Source: Colidextribacter sp. OB.20
GTDB taxonomy: Bacteria > Bacillota > Clostridia > Oscillospirales > Oscillospiraceae
Assembly (NCBI RefSeq): GCF_009911595.1
Contig: NZ_QWKG01000005.1
Coordinates: 51,928 to 115,927, forward strand
Length of the DNA stretch: 64,000 nt
Direction of reading: 5' to 3'
Below the pieces are notes generated by a model, which was given only the letters and a program-made list of their open reading frames with translations, was not told the DNA's origin and did no database searches. How positions within the stretch are numbered: the first letter of the stretch is position 1; each line of letters begins with the position of its first letter. Shown here one piece after another: positions 25,201 through 34,393 of the stretch. The translations under genes were made by a program, and so were the position numbers.

Positions 25201-26095
25201 ATTTTTCCGCCGGGCTGTAATAGGTGGCGCCGTTCTGACACTCCTCATGAAGCCGCCCGATATCCACCAGGTACTCGATAAAAAACCGGACGTTCCGCTC
25301 AAAGCGCAGGGAGCGGCGGGGCTTGTGGGTGAGGAGCTGGTAGAGGAGGCATACCCTTTCGTCAATCTCGCTGGCCGTCATAGGCCGGTCAATGAGGGCC
25401 AGGATTTCCTCCGCCCGGCGGCGGATCAGAGCCTGATTGGCGTCGATGAGTCCGCCGATCTCCCCGCCGGGGCACACCCCCCGGTGGGCCATGATGTAAA
25501 AATCACAGCCCAGCCCCCTCAGCTTCTCCCGGCTGGCGATGGCCATTTGCTGGCTCAGGTTGTAGGGCAGCTTGGCAGTGAGCAGCTCCTGGCTGAGCAG
25601 GGCGTCGGCGGTGTAGCACACGTTGTCCGGGGTAATGGCGCAGATATGCCCGGCGGAGTGGCCGGGGGTGAGGACAATCCGGAACCGGGCCCCGCAGAAG
25701 TCGAAGGGGCCGTCCCCCTCCGGGATGAACAGGTCGGGCCGGTGGATCATGCAGGAGGACTCCTGCGCCACTGTCCCCGGGGAGAGGGTGAGAAAGTAGC
25801 ACTTCAGCGTCAGCGGTGTGGAACACATCCCCGCCTCCGGGAAGGTGAGGGCGATTTTTGTACCGTACCTCTCCTGAAAATAGCCGTTGTTGGAGCAGTG
25901 GTCCACGTGGGCGTGGGAGCACAGTATCCCCACAGGGGTCAGCCCCGCCTCTGACAGGGTGCTTTCCAGCTCCTCCCGCTCCTCGAAGAGCCCTGTGTCC
26001 AGCAGGACACACCGCTTCTCATCCAGCTTGTACAGCGGGATCAGCTGGTTGGCCTCGATGACCCAGGTGTTTCCCTTTACTTGTGTCAGATTCAT
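25199..26095 (-). CDS. MBL-fold metallo-hydrolase
   Basis: 298 residues from the ATG at 26095, which has GGAGG 7 bases upstream. The metal-binding signature is SHAHVDHCSNNG, followed by LTPGHSAGHICAI and the later YTADALL and MAHRGV motifs. The C-terminal about 90 residues form a helical tail. Such proteins range from glyoxalase II-like to lactonase activities; the substrate cannot be read from the sequence. Confidence 0.85.
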   Translation of the reverse strand: MNLTQVKGNTWVIEANQLIPLYKLDEKRCVLLDTGLFEEREELESTLSEAGLTPVGILCSHAHVDHCSNNGYFQERYGTKIALTFPEAGMCSTPLTLKCYFLTLSPGTVAQESSCMIHRPDLFIPEGDGPFDFCGARFRIVLTPGHSAGHICAITPDNVCYTADALLSQELLTAKLPYNLSQQMAIASREKLRGLGCDFYIMAHRGVCPGGEIGGLIDANQALIRRRAEEILALIDRPMTASEIDERVCLLYQLLTHKPRRSLRFERNVRFFIEYLVDIGRLHEECQNGATYYSPAEK

Positions 26096-26119
26096 GTCAA
26101 TACCTCCAGGGGATGTTGT

Positions 26120-26188
26120 GTAGGGCGCGCCGTTTTTAGGGATAGGGCGGCCTGCGGGAGACGGGCCGCCGAGGTCGTCGGCCCCTAC
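26120..26188. repeat. Family-1 repeat, first of two adjacent copies
   Basis: Starts GTAGGGCGCGCCGTTTTTAG and ends GTCGTCGGCCCCTAC, with GGGCGGCC/GGGCCGCC inside. Only 12 bp separate it from the next copy. Confidence 0.75.
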
Positions 26189-26200
26189 GCAAGGTGATTT

Positions 26201-26268
26201 GTAGGGGCGCATAGTATGCGCCCGCTGTTCTACATTCTGCATACGGGCGGATAATATCCGCCCCTACA
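26201..26268. repeat. Family-1 repeat, second of two adjacent copies
   Basis: GTAGGGGCGCATAGTATGCG and GGATAATATCCGCCCCTACA, with a CTGTTCTACATTCTGC spacer. On the minus strand its right end supplies the TAG stop (26264-26266) of the DUF4304 gene. Confidence 0.8.
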
Positions 26269-26941
26269 GGCCCAGTTCCTTTTCCAGGTCCTCCGCCAGC
26301 CGAATCACCGCCCATGCCTGAGAATTGGTGGTCCGGGTGTCCTTGATCTGCTCATAGACCTGGGCCTGATAGCCCATCTCGGCCAGCATTTTTGCGGTGC
26401 CGTAGTGCATAACGATTGTGTAGGAGTACTGCTGGACTGTGCCGTCTAAAATCATGTCTATTGTGGACTGCCGGCTCTCGAAATGGCCGAACCAGTTCAA
26501 CACATCCTGCATGGACTGCTTTAAGTCCTGATACATGGCCTCCATGTCGGTCCGCTTGAAAATATACCAAAACTGCTTGTTATAAGAAAATTCCTCACCC
26601 TTTTTTCCGTATATGTCGGTAGGGGTCGGGTTGTCCCCGGTACTTCTGATTTGGCAGTCGTATTCCTTGAATTTTCGATTTTTAATGGCCGGTTCCGGCT
26701 CAAAATAGACGCCGGTATAAATTAAGAACCCCAGCCTGCGGTCCTTCTGATTCCATTTGTCCTTTCGGAAGTTGACGATCTTTCCCAACCCGTCCGGGGC
26801 AATCTGGCGGAAATTCTGCCCATCCTTTTTGAATCCCAGGGGCTTCAAGATTTCCTCATGAACCCGCCGCAGCAATTCCGTGTATTTGTCCTCGATGGGC
26901 GTGGGGTCGAGAAATTCCTGTACCTTTCCAAACAAATTCAT
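26264..26941 (-). CDS. DUF4304-like hypothetical protein
   Basis: About 225 residues from the ATG at 26941 (a GTG lies three codons upstream). Family-like features are LRRVHEEILKPLGFKKDGQN, FRQIAPDGLGKIVNFRKDKW and LGFLIYTGVYFEPE. DUF4304 proteins are often immunity-like or solitary and have no known activity. Base composition is more AT-rich than that of mnmG next door. The stop is supplied by a palindromic repeat. Confidence 0.7.
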   Translation of the reverse strand: MNLFGKVQEFLDPTPIEDKYTELLRRVHEEILKPLGFKKDGQNFRQIAPDGLGKIVNFRKDKWNQKDRRLGFLIYTGVYFEPEPAIKNRKFKEYDCQIRSTGDNPTPTDIYGKKGEEFSYNKQFWYIFKRTDMEAMYQDLKQSMQDVLNWFGHFESRQSTIDMILDGTVQQYSYTIVMHYGTAKMLAEMGYQAQVYEQIKDTRTTNSQAWAVIRLAEDLEKELGL

Positions 26942-26953
26942 AAACTGCACCCC

Positions 26954-28828
26954 TTACTGCTCTCTCTGCTTCAAATACACCATCAGCACCGCCACGTCCG
27001 CCGGGGACACTCCGGACACCCGCCCGGCCTGGCCCAGATTCTTGGGGCGGATGGTGGCCAGCTTCTGCCGGGCCTCCAGCCGCAGTCCGGCGATGGATTC
27101 GTAGTCGATATCCTCCGGCATGGGGCGCTCCTCCATCCGGCGGACCTCCTCCACCTGACGCAACTGGCGGTCGATGTAGCCGGCATACTTGATGGTAATC
27201 TCCGCTTCGCTCACAATCGCCGGGGGCAGATCGGGCCGGTCCGGGTCGAAGGGGGTCAGATCCTGATAGCTCAGCCTGGGCCGGCGGAGCAGATCGGCCA
27301 GCCGGGCTCCGTCCTTGACAGGGGACTCCCCCCGGGCCTCCAGCAGGGCGGCCAGCTGGGGTGTGGGGGGCGTGCCGGTGTGCTCCAGCCGCCGGACCTC
27401 CCGGTCCACAGCGGCGTACTTCTCCTCCACCCTTTCATATTGTTCCCGGGAAATAAGCCCCAATTCATAGCCGATAGGGGCCAGCCGCCAGTCGGCGTTG
27501 TCCTGGCGGTGGAGCAGCCGGTACTCGGTGCGGGAGGTCATCATCCGGTAGGGCTCGTTGGTGCCCTTGGTGACCAGGTCGTCGATGAGCACCCCGATGT
27601 AGCCCTGGTCCCGGCGGAGAATGAGGGGCTGCTTTCCCTGTATCTTCAGGGAAGCATTTACCCCGGCCACAAAACCCTGGACGGCGGCCTCCTCATAGCC
27701 GGAGGAGCCGTTGAACTGCCCCGCCCCGTACAGGCCGGGGACGGCCTTGGTCTCCAGGGTGGCCTCCAGCCCGGTGGGGTCCACACAGTCGTACTCGATG
27801 GCGTAGGCGCACCGGGTCATCTCCGCCCGCTCCAGGCCGGGGATGGTATGGAGCATCTCGATCTGCACCTCCTCCGGGAGGGAGGAGGAGAAGCCCTGGA
27901 TATACAGCTCCTCCGTGTCCAGGCCCATTGGCTCGATGAAGAGCTGGTGGCGCTCCTTGTCGGGAAAGCGCTCCACCTTGGTCTCGATGGAGGGGCAATA
28001 GCGAGGCCCCACCCCCTCGATGGTGCCGTCGTAGAGGGGGGAGCGGTCCAGATTGGCCCGGATGATTCTGTGGGTGTCCTCGTTGGTGTAGGTCAGCCAG
28101 CACACCGCCCGGTTTTCCGGGGGCGTCTCCGTCTGAAAGGAGAAGGCCGGATTGTCGGTGTCCCCTTCCTGGCGCTCCATCTTGGAAAAATCCACGCTGC
28201 GGGCATTGACCCGGGGGGGCGTGCCCGTCTTGAACCGGCGGATGGTCAGCCCCAGCTTTATCAGCGATTGGGTCAGGGGCAGGGCGGCGGACAGGCCGTC
28301 GGGGCCCGAGTCCCTTACCACCTCCCCCACCACAATCCGGCCTCCCAGGTGGGTGCCGGTGGCGACAATGGCGGCCTTCACCTCATACACCGCCCCGGTG
28401 TGGGTGACCACCCCGGACACAGCGCCGCCCTCGGTGAGGATATCCACAATTTCCGCCTGCTTTACCCACAGGTTTTCCTGCTTCTCCAGGGTGTGCTTCA
28501 TCACCTTCTGATACTCCCGGCGGTCGGCCTGGGCCCGGAGGGACCAGACGGCGGGGCCCTTGCTCCGGTTGAGCAGCCGGTACTGGATGCAGGCCCGGTC
28601 AGCGGCCTTAGCCATCTCGCCCCCCAGGGCGTCCAGCTCCCGCACCAGATGGCCCTTCCCCGTGCCCCCAATGGCCGGGTTGCAGGGCATATTGCCCACC
28701 GCGTCCAGGTTGACGGTGAAGCAGAGGGTTTTCATCCCCATCCGGGCGGCAGCCAGGGCGGCCTCGATGCCCGCGTGGCCCGCCCCGATGACGGCGATGT
28801 CGAATTGTCCGGCGAAATAGGTTTTCAT
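26954..28828 (-). CDS. mnmG: tRNA uridine-5-carboxymethylaminomethyl modification enzyme MnmG
   Basis: FAD enzyme that, with MnmE, modifies U34 of several tRNAs. The 624 residues are family length. The FAD site is [20 protein letters not shown], followed by [20 protein letters not shown] and the later [12 protein letters not shown]. The C-terminal region [20 protein letters not shown] binds MnmE. The ATG overlaps the stop of the preceding small gene (ATGA). mnmE is not in the window. Confidence 0.96.
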   Translation of the reverse strand: MKTYFAGQFDIAVIGAGHAGIEAALAAARMGMKTLCFTVNLDAVGNMPCNPAIGGTGKGHLVRELDALGGEMAKAADRACIQYRLLNRSKGPAVWSLRAQADRREYQKVMKHTLEKQENLWVKQAEIVDILTEGGAVSGVVTHTGAVYEVKAAIVATGTHLGGRIVVGEVVRDSGPDGLSAALPLTQSLIKLGLTIRRFKTGTPPRVNARSVDFSKMERQEGDTDNPAFSFQTETPPENRAVCWLTYTNEDTHRIIRANLDRSPLYDGTIEGVGPRYCPSIETKVERFPDKERHQLFIEPMGLDTEELYIQGFSSSLPEEVQIEMLHTIPGLERAEMTRCAYAIEYDCVDPTGLEATLETKAVPGLYGAGQFNGSSGYEEAAVQGFVAGVNASLKIQGKQPLILRRDQGYIGVLIDDLVTKGTNEPYRMMTSRTEYRLLHRQDNADWRLAPIGYELGLISREQYERVEEKYAAVDREVRRLEHTGTPPTPQLAALLEARGESPVKDGARLADLLRRPRLSYQDLTPFDPDRPDLPPAIVSEAEITIKYAGYIDRQLRQVEEVRRMEERPMPEDIDYESIAGLRLEARQKLATIRPKNLGQAGRVSGVSPADVAVLMVYLKQREQ

Positions 28829-29268
28829 GCAAATTCTACGCTCCAGTCAGGGGGGAGATTCAACAGTGTGCCGAAGCTCTCCAGCACAAATCGGGTTTCC
28901 TCACAGTGAAACACCACGTCAAAGGTGCTGTTGACGTCTATGCTCCAGTATTCAAAGATAACATAAGGCTCGTCCACAAAGACGATGGCCAGTAGATGGC
29001 GGAAGCGTCCGTTTCCGCCGTGGGCGGCGTCGAACCGCTGGGCCAGGTCGTCCAGCCGGCAGATGTTTTTTGCCACGAAAGCGATAAAGGGCCGCAGAGC
29101 GTCGAATTTCTCCTCCTGGCCCTCCAGGTCCACCGCGATGTCGTAGTCCTCCTCGGCGGAGATGCAGACCTCCGTGCCGTTCACCAGCTCCAGCTTGTCC
29201 GGGTCGGTGATGAACTTGCTTAGATCGCCATACCGGCCGGGCCGGTCCTCGTTTTTGCGGTCCCACAT
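28825..29268 (-). CDS. Hypothetical protein upstream of mnmG
   Basis: This 147-residue acidic soluble protein has a central INISAEEDY-type strand ([19 protein letters not shown]) and a [20 protein letters not shown] stretch. No family is recognised with confidence; size and composition resemble small immunity-type proteins. It is translationally coupled to mnmG through an ATGA overlap, which is unusual for mnmG neighbours. Confidence 0.6.
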   Translation of the reverse strand: MWDRKNEDRPGRYGDLSKFITDPDKLELVNGTEVCISAEEDYDIAVDLEGQEEKFDALRPFIAFVAKNICRLDDLAQRFDAAHGGNGRFRHLLAIVFVDEPYVIFEYWSIDVNSTFDVVFHCEETRFVLESFGTLLNLPPDWSVEFA

Positions 29269-29435
29269 AGTACGTCCCCCCTATTTTGTCATTGGGTATG
29301 ATTATAAGTGATTTTGTGGAGAAATTCAAGGCGGCGGGTTGCGGAAAATTCGTTTATGAGGTAGAATCGCAGAAGAGGCAAGGGCAGAGCCCTTGCCCTA
29401 TACGCGCACCGATTTGCGGGACAGGAGAATGGAAA

Positions 29436-29879
29436 ATGGACCACGAATATTTTATGGCCGAAGCCCTGCGTCTGGCCCGGGAGGCCATTGCCGACGGCGA
29501 CGTGCCGGTGGGCTGCGTGATTGTGAAGGACGGGGAGATCATCGGCCGGGGCCGCAACCGCCGGGAGGCGGACGCCAACGCCACCGCCCACGCGGAGGTG
29601 GAGGCCATCCGGGAGGCCTGCGCCCGGCTGGGCAGCTGGCGGCTCCAGGGCTGCACCCTCTATGTCACCCTGGAGCCCTGCCCCATGTGCGCCGGAGCTA
29701 TCATCAACGCCCGGGTGGAGGAGGTCCGCTATGGGGCGAGGGAGGAGAAGTCGGGCTGCTGCGGCTCGGTGCTCAACCTTTTCGAGGAGCGGTTCAACCA
29801 CCGCCCCCGCATCTATCAGGGGCCCCTGGAGAGGGAGTGTGAGGCGGTGCTACAGGAATTTTTTCAAAGTTTGCGATGA
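29436..29879 (+). CDS. tadA: tRNA-specific adenosine deaminase TadA
   Basis: Converts A34 to inosine in tRNA-Arg. The 147 residues are family length. The zinc and catalytic site is HAEVEAIREA near 51 and EPCPMCAGAIINARVEEVRY near 80. The reading frame is open for 50 codons upstream, but the ATG at 29436 (DHEYFMAEALRLAREA) fits the family N-terminus and follows AGGAGAATGGAAA. It is divergent from the mnmG operon. Confidence 0.95.
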   Translation: MDHEYFMAEALRLAREAIADGDVPVGCVIVKDGEIIGRGRNRREADANATAHAEVEAIREACARLGSWRLQGCTLYVTLEPCPMCAGAIINARVEEVRYGAREEKSGCCGSVLNLFEERFNHRPRIYQGPLERECEAVLQEFFQSLR

Positions 29880-29937
29880 TATTTAAATCTTTTGTAACAA
29901 CTGACGTGAACTTTTGTAAAGAAACCCGTCTATACTA

Positions 29938-30020
29938 ATACTCGCAAGGCAAGAACATCTTTTCATTCTATCCTCCATTTTTGAAAGGTCGGCGGGTCGC
30001 TCCGCTGGCCTTTCTCTCTT
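29938..30020 (+). ncRNA. Candidate small RNA 1 of a tandem pair
   Basis: Proposed transcript after a -10-like TATACT (29931-29936). The RNA would carry an unstructured AT-rich part with TCCTCC (29971-29976), complementary to ribosome-binding sites. It ends in hairpin AAAGGTCGGCGG/CCGCTGGCCTTT (29984-30013) plus CTCTCTT. An 18-nt box, TTTTGTAACAACTGACGT, lies at 29890-29907 and recurs exactly upstream of the second unit. No ORF is present. The start point is inferred. Confidence 0.5.
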
Positions 30021-30142
30021 CTCTCTAACCGCCTGTCCAAAAGCGCCAAAAAATTCCGGTACACGGCCGTGACTTTTGGACGATTTAATCTTTTTGTAAC
30101 AACTGACGTTGGATTTGTTAATATCTTTCAGGTAATATAAAA

Positions 30143-30230
30143 TCTGCAAGAGACAGTTCGTTTCATTTTAATCCTCTTTTTCAACGGGAAGCCCCGGATA
30201 CCTTGGAGCAGGTATCCGGGGTTTTTCGTT
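30143..30230 (+). ncRNA. Candidate small RNA 2 of a tandem pair
   Basis: Second unit with the same 18-nt upstream box at 30092-30109. A -10-like TAATAT lies near 30133, then GCAAG, TTTCATT and TCCTC (30172-30176) in the same order as unit 1. A strong terminator, CCCCGGATACC/GGTATCCGGGG + TTTTT, ends it at 30192-30226. A separate hairpin GTCCAAAAG/CTTTTGGAC (30035-30081) separates the two units. Confidence 0.55.
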
Positions 30231-30253
30231 TTCCGGAGGGCCTTGAGCCCTCT

Positions 30254-30328
30254 GTAGGGGCGGACATTGTCCGCCCGCTTTTTCGGACCCAGCCTGTTAA
30301 CCGCGGGCGCACAATGTGCGCCCCTACA
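30254..30328. repeat. Family-1 repeat with partial copy after it
   Basis: GTAGGGGCGGACATTGTCCG and CGGGCGCACAATGTGCGCCC with CTACA, split by about 27 bases. A further half-element GTAGGGCGGGACGGCTCGGC lies at 30346-30372. The region to 30444 holds no gene. Confidence 0.8.
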
Positions 30329-30444
30329 CAGTCTCCTCCGCGCTCCGTAGGGCGGGACGGCTCGGCCCGCCGCATTGCCGCCCGCCTCCCCCGTCCCGCC
30401 GCAGCGGCGTCCCCCTTGCGGGGAAAAGGGGCCTTTTGTGCCTG

Positions 30445-30663
30445 CTATCTGGGCCACTTCATATTCCGACCCAGCCCCAGGATATAGTCCGCGCTGACAC
30501 CGTAGTGCTGGCAGAATTTGATAAAGGTCTGAATGGACATCTCGTGAGTGCGCGTTTCATATTTTGCCCACTGGGCGCGGCTGATGTCCAAGCTTTTTCC
30601 CAGAGTTTCCTGAGTATCGTCCTCGTCGATCCTCACAGCAACCATTCTATCTATATAATCCAT
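30445..30663 (-). CDS. XRE-like helix-turn-helix regulator
   Basis: Seventy-two residues from the ATG at 30663: RIDEDDTQETLGKSLDISRA, QWAKYETRTHEMSIQTFIKF and YGVSADYILGL, the usual end of XRE proteins. It is divergent from a ribbon-helix-helix gene across a 99-bp region with two palindromic operators. The frame is open upstream, but that part covers the operator region and is not coding. Confidence 0.8.
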   Translation of the reverse strand: MDYIDRMVAVRIDEDDTQETLGKSLDISRAQWAKYETRTHEMSIQTFIKFCQHYGVSADYILGLGRNMKWPR

Positions 30664-30677
30664 ATTTTCGCTCCTGC

Positions 30678-30747
30678 TGTCACATGTGACATTGACAGCA
30701 TAAGCGGAAAATGCTATACTAATTCCAATTGTGTCATATGTGACACA
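30678..30747. promoter_or_regulatory. Divergent promoter with two TGTCA-type operators
   Basis: Plus-strand promoter TTGACA (30692-30697), 17 nt, TATACT (30715-30720). Perfect palindrome TGTCACATGTGACA (30678-30691) abuts the -35. TGTGTCATATGTGACACA (30730-30747), with perfect 7-base arms, covers the start region. Both neighbours encode DNA-binding proteins that could use them. Confidence 0.85.
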
Positions 30748-30762
30748 ATGGAGGTATGGATT

Positions 30763-30939
30763 ATGAAAGCTGAAACAAAAAGGGTAACGGTCACACTGCC
30801 GCCGACAATATATGAAGAACTGGAAAGGCTGGCGGCAAAAAACGGGCACAAAGTACCGGGCTATGTTCGCTGGCTGATATGGAGGCATCTTGACGGGCAG
30901 GACATTTCACTTCCTCTTTTCCCTCCGGGGGAAGAATAA
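30763..30939 (+). CDS. Ribbon-helix-helix (CopG-like) protein
   Basis: Fifty-eight residues: KAETKRVTVTLPPTIYEELE, RLAAKNGHKVPGYVRWLIWR and a short tail ending FPPGEE. The beta strand RVTVTLP followed by two helices is the CopG/Arc fold. ATG at 30763 with GGAGG 8 bases upstream. It probably binds the paired palindromes at 30678-30747. It could be an antitoxin, but no toxin gene follows; a terminator and thiolase do. Confidence 0.82.
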   Translation: MKAETKRVTVTLPPTIYEELERLAAKNGHKVPGYVRWLIWRHLDGQDISLPLFPPGEE

Positions 30940-30941
30940 AA

Positions 30942-30969
30942 ACCGGCCCGGGAATACTCCCGGGCCGGT
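30942..30969. terminator. Bidirectional terminator between RHH gene and thiolase
   Basis: ACCGGCCCGGGA and TCCCGGGCCGGT around ATAC, a 12-bp perfect stem. The A-rich left flank makes it function best for the minus-strand thiolase transcript. Confidence 0.85.
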
Positions 30970-30985
30970 CTGTGTGTTTAACAGA

Positions 30986-32242
30986 TTAGCACTTCTCGAA
31001 GATGGTGGCGACGCCCATGCCGCCGCCGATGCACAGGGTAGCCAGGCCCTTCTTGGCATCGTCCCGCTTGGCCAGCTCGTGGAGCAGGGTGACGATGATC
31101 CGCGCGCCGGAGGCGCCCACGGGGTGACCCAGGGCGATGGCGCCGCCGTTGACGTTGACCTTGCTCATGTCGAAGTTCAGCTCACGGGCCACAGCGATAG
31201 ATTGGGCGGCAAAGGCCTCGTTGGCCTCCACCAAGTCGATATCCTCTATCTTCAGGCCGGCCTTCTCCATAGCCTGACGGGAGGCGGGCACGGGGCCCAC
31301 GCCCATGATCTTGGGGTCCACGCCGCCCTGGCCCCAGCTGACCAGCTTGGCCATGGGCTTCAGGCCGTACTTCTCCACGGCCTCCTTGGAGGCCAGGACG
31401 ATGGCGGCAGCGCCGTCGTTAATGCCGGAGGCCTGACCGGCGGTCACCCGCTGGACGTGCTTCTTGGCGTCGGCCTCATGGACACCGGTGAGCTCAAAGG
31501 TGTGGACAATCTCGTCCTCCACGCCCTCGGGGCCGCAGGGGAAGGCGCCGCGGAGCTTGGCCAGCTTATCCAGGGGGGACAGGCGGGGGAACTCGTCCTT
31601 CTTGAACTCCACCATTTCCTTCTTGACCTTAATCATCACAGGGACGATCTCGTCGTCGAACTTGCCGGCCTCCATAGCGTCGGCGGCCTTCTTCTGGGAG
31701 TTGTAGCCGAACTCGTCCAGCTCCTCGCGGGTGATGCCCCACACGTCGCAGATGTTCTCCGCGGTGGTGCCCATGTGGTAGTTGTTATACACGTCCCACA
31801 GGCCGTCCTTAATCATGGTGTCCACCATCTTGTTGTCGCCCATGCGGGCGCCCCAGCGGGCGGCGGGGAGAGCGTAGGGGGCGGCGGACATGTTCTCGGT
31901 GCCGCCGGCCACGATGATCTCAGCGTCGCCCAGGGCGATGGTCCGGCCGGCCTCGATGACCGACTTCATGCCGGAGCCGCACACCATGCCCACGGTGTAG
32001 GCGGGGACGGAGGTGGGGATGCCGGCCTTCAGGCTGGCCTGACGGGCCACGTTCTGGCCCAGGCCGGCGGTGAGGATGCAGCCGAACATGACCTCGTCCA
32101 CGTTCTCGGGCTTCACGCCGGCCCGGTTCAGGGCCTCCTTGATGACGGTGGCGCCCAGGTCGGCGGCGGGGGTGTCCTTCAGGGAACCGCCGAAGGAGCC
32201 GATGGCGGTGCGGCAGCAGTTGACGACATAAACTTCTCTCAT
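30986..32242 (-). CDS. thlA: Acetyl-CoA C-acetyltransferase (thiolase)
   Basis: Condenses two acetyl-CoA into acetoacetyl-CoA, the first step towards butyrate in clostridia. At 418 residues it is slightly longer than typical (about 393). The active site includes [15 protein letters not shown] (nucleophilic Cys near 87), [13 protein letters not shown] (His) and CIGGGMGVA (second Cys near 403). Its own strong promoter and flanking terminators show a monocistronic unit; no hbd, crt or bcd genes are adjacent. Confidence 0.95.
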   Translation of the reverse strand: MREVYVVNCCRTAIGSFGGSLKDTPAADLGATVIKEALNRAGVKPENVDEVMFGCILTAGLGQNVARQASLKAGIPTSVPAYTVGMVCGSGMKSVIEAGRTIALGDAEIIVAGGTENMSAAPYALPAARWGARMGDNKMVDTMIKDGLWDVYNNYHMGTTAENICDVWGITREELDEFGYNSQKKAADAMEAGKFDDEIVPVMIKVKKEMVEFKKDEFPRLSPLDKLAKLRGAFPCGPEGVEDEIVHTFELTGVHEADAKKHVQRVTAGQASGINDGAAAIVLASKEAVEKYGLKPMAKLVSWGQGGVDPKIMGVGPVPASRQAMEKAGLKIEDIDLVEANEAFAAQSIAVARELNFDMSKVNVNGGAIALGHPVGASGARIIVTLLHELAKRDDAKKGLATLCIGGGMGVATIFEKC

Positions 32243-32312
32243 GATGGGTGTTACCTCCTAAAATTTAGTAGGACGCTGGGGTCAGCGCCCGGGATAACCG
32301 CTCTTGCGCTCC

Positions 32313-32341
32313 ATTATACCGGAGAAGCGCTTAAAAAGCAA
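32313..32341 (-). promoter_or_regulatory. Promoter of the thiolase gene
   Basis: Minus strand TTGCTT (32336-32341), 17-nt spacer, TATAAT (32313-32318), with a 70-base leader and GGAGG before the ATG. Confidence 0.8.
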
Positions 32342-32407
32342 TAAGATTTTTCGGAGAAAAAGGTAATGGGCGGGCTCCGCCCCGCCCCGTTTGGGATTTG
32401 GTATGGC

Positions 32408-32440
32408 TGTAGGGGGCGGCGCGGAGGCCGCCCCCTACAG
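32408..32440. repeat. Minimal family-1 palindrome
   Basis: TGTAGGGGGCGGC and GCCGCCCCCTACA around GCGGAG: a single 13-bp perfect stem. It is the smallest copy in the window, 4 bp past the ABC permease stop. Confidence 0.85.
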
Positions 32441-32443
32441 TCC

Positions 32444-34393
32444 TCAGTATACAATCTCCTCGCCGTAATGGCCGGCGGTATGGGGAAGGCCGTTGAGCTG
32501 GCTGGTGTCCCAGGGCATCAGGGTGTAGCCCTCCTCAAAAATGCCGGATTCCTCCAGCACGGCCAGGGTGTGCCTGGCGTTGGGGGTGAGGGTGACGGTG
32601 AGATAGGAGTTGGAGGGGCCGGTTTCATAGAGGATTTCCCCGTTGCCGGCGGGTCCGAACGCCTCGCTGTAGTTTCTGGAGGCCTCAAAGACCAGGTCGG
32701 TCATATAGGTGTTCTCATAGCGGTCTTTGCTGTTGTCAAAGAGATACCGCACACCAATGGTCCCCTCGTTGAAGTCGGCCTGCACCGCGTCCCACAGCTC
32801 CTGGCGGCAGTCATCCAAAAATACATTCTCGTCGTAGGACTTCCCGTTCAGATTTACAATATTCAGATAGGCAGAGGTGAGGCGGGCGTCCTCCAGGAAG
32901 CGGTCGAAGCCGTAGGCCAGCCGCACCAGCTCCCGATCCTCCAGAATCTGCCGCAGGACGTAGGCCACCGTGCCCGGCGTGTCCAAATCGCCCTCAGCAA
33001 TGGGGACGCTGTTGTAGCGCCGCTCCAGCACGCCGCCGGACAGGGTATAGGAGAGGGAGACAGAGGCGTAGTCAAAGCTGCCCGCATGGGTGTACCGGAA
33101 GTCGTCCTCCTGGTCCCGGCCATCTACGATGGCCTGATGGAGAGCCAGGAACTTTTCAATCTGGGCAGGGTCGGTGATGGTGGCGTTCAGGCTTTGGCCG
33201 TCGTCGTAGGGGGCGCCCATGCTGATATTGACCTTGACGGACTCCACCCGGCCGGGGCTGGGGACCCGGCTGACCACGCCGAACACGTCCACGAGGCAGA
33301 CCAGACACAGGACCAGCATGACGGCGGTCATCACCGCCCCGCCCCTCCAGGCCTTGAGCACCCGGAAGGATTTTTTCAGAAGCATCTCGGCGGTAAAATA
33401 GCCGATGACTGTCCAGACCAGGATGCAGGGGATGAGGATGGGCAGCTCCGCCCAGCCGAAGAAGGCGGCGGTGAACATGCCGAAGGCCAGCCCGGAGCAG
33501 AAGGACACACCGTATTTGAACAGGGGCCGGACTACCGCCACGGCGACCACGTCCCCGGCGGTCTCCACGTGGCGGCGGCGGTAGACATACAGGGAGGCCG
33601 CCGCCAGCAGGATGCCTACCAGGGCATAGATCAGCACCAGTATGGGGGCGCTGAGATGGGCCGGGGCATATTCGCTGGCCGGCCACCAGCCCACCGCGTC
33701 CGTCAGGGCGCGGGTAGGGGTGAGGTACTCCACCACGGTCAGGGCGCCGGGGGTGCCGGCATAGCCGTAGTAGAACTCGGTCATCAGAGCGTCAACCAGG
33801 AACCAGAGGCCCGATGCCAGCATATTGAGGATGAAGTAAAAGGCGGGCAGGGCCAGAATATGACCGGTGAACATGGCGCAGAAAGCGGCGAAGGAGAAGA
33901 AGAACAGGCAGATCCCGCTCTGAGCCAGCAGCCAGGTCCCCAAGGCGGACAGGGCCTTTCCCCAGCTGCCCATGGGGAGGAAGGAGACCTCAATCATGGC
34001 CGTCAGCACCGCCACCGCCAGCAGGGGCAGGAGCAGGAAGCTGAGCCCCGCCAGATACTGGGTGGTGAACAGGGCCTCCCGGCGCATAGGCAGGGCGTGG
34101 GTCCAGCAGGCGGAGCGGTGGTTATAGAGGTATCCGAACACCGCCATGGCGCACAGGATGGCGAAAAAGGCGGCCAGAAACACGCCGGGGGGCAGCATAT
34201 CGGGGAGCTCCGCCGCCATATCCATCAGCCGCCGCTGGGGGGAGGTGGACGCATAGCGTTCAAAGTAGGTGTTCAGCATGTTCAACGGGATGAGAAACAG
34301 CCAGCCTACCCCCCACAGTGTCCACAGGGGCCAGAAGCGGGCCAGGGTCTTGCGGTAGAGGGCGCCGTTAAAGTACGATGTCGCGGACCGCAT
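32444..34393 (-). CDS. ABC transporter permease, large multi-domain
   Basis: About 649 residues. Membrane helices are visible near 20-40, 65-90, 110-130, 150-180, 200-230 and around 290-350. A large extracytoplasmic or soluble C-terminal domain (about 370-649) has LDTPGTVAYVLRQILEDREL and TVTLTPNARHTLAVLEESG. ATG at 34393 is chosen because GGAGGTGA lies just before it; the frame is open 7 codons further. It overlaps the ATPase gene by 26 bases. Substrate unknown; with a GntR/YtrA regulator it may respond to envelope stress. Confidence 0.82.
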   Translation of the reverse strand: MRSATSYFNGALYRKTLARFWPLWTLWGVGWLFLIPLNMLNTYFERYASTSPQRRLMDMAAELPDMLPPGVFLAAFFAILCAMAVFGYLYNHRSACWTHALPMRREALFTTQYLAGLSFLLLPLLAVAVLTAMIEVSFLPMGSWGKALSALGTWLLAQSGICLFFFSFAAFCAMFTGHILALPAFYFILNMLASGLWFLVDALMTEFYYGYAGTPGALTVVEYLTPTRALTDAVGWWPASEYAPAHLSAPILVLIYALVGILLAAASLYVYRRRHVETAGDVVAVAVVRPLFKYGVSFCSGLAFGMFTAAFFGWAELPILIPCILVWTVIGYFTAEMLLKKSFRVLKAWRGGAVMTAVMLVLCLVCLVDVFGVVSRVPSPGRVESVKVNISMGAPYDDGQSLNATITDPAQIEKFLALHQAIVDGRDQEDDFRYTHAGSFDYASVSLSYTLSGGVLERRYNSVPIAEGDLDTPGTVAYVLRQILEDRELVRLAYGFDRFLEDARLTSAYLNIVNLNGKSYDENVFLDDCRQELWDAVQADFNEGTIGVRYLFDNSKDRYENTYMTDLVFEASRNYSEAFGPAGNGEILYETGPSNSYLTVTLTPNARHTLAVLEESGIFEEGYTLMPWDTSQLNGLPHTAGHYGEEIVY

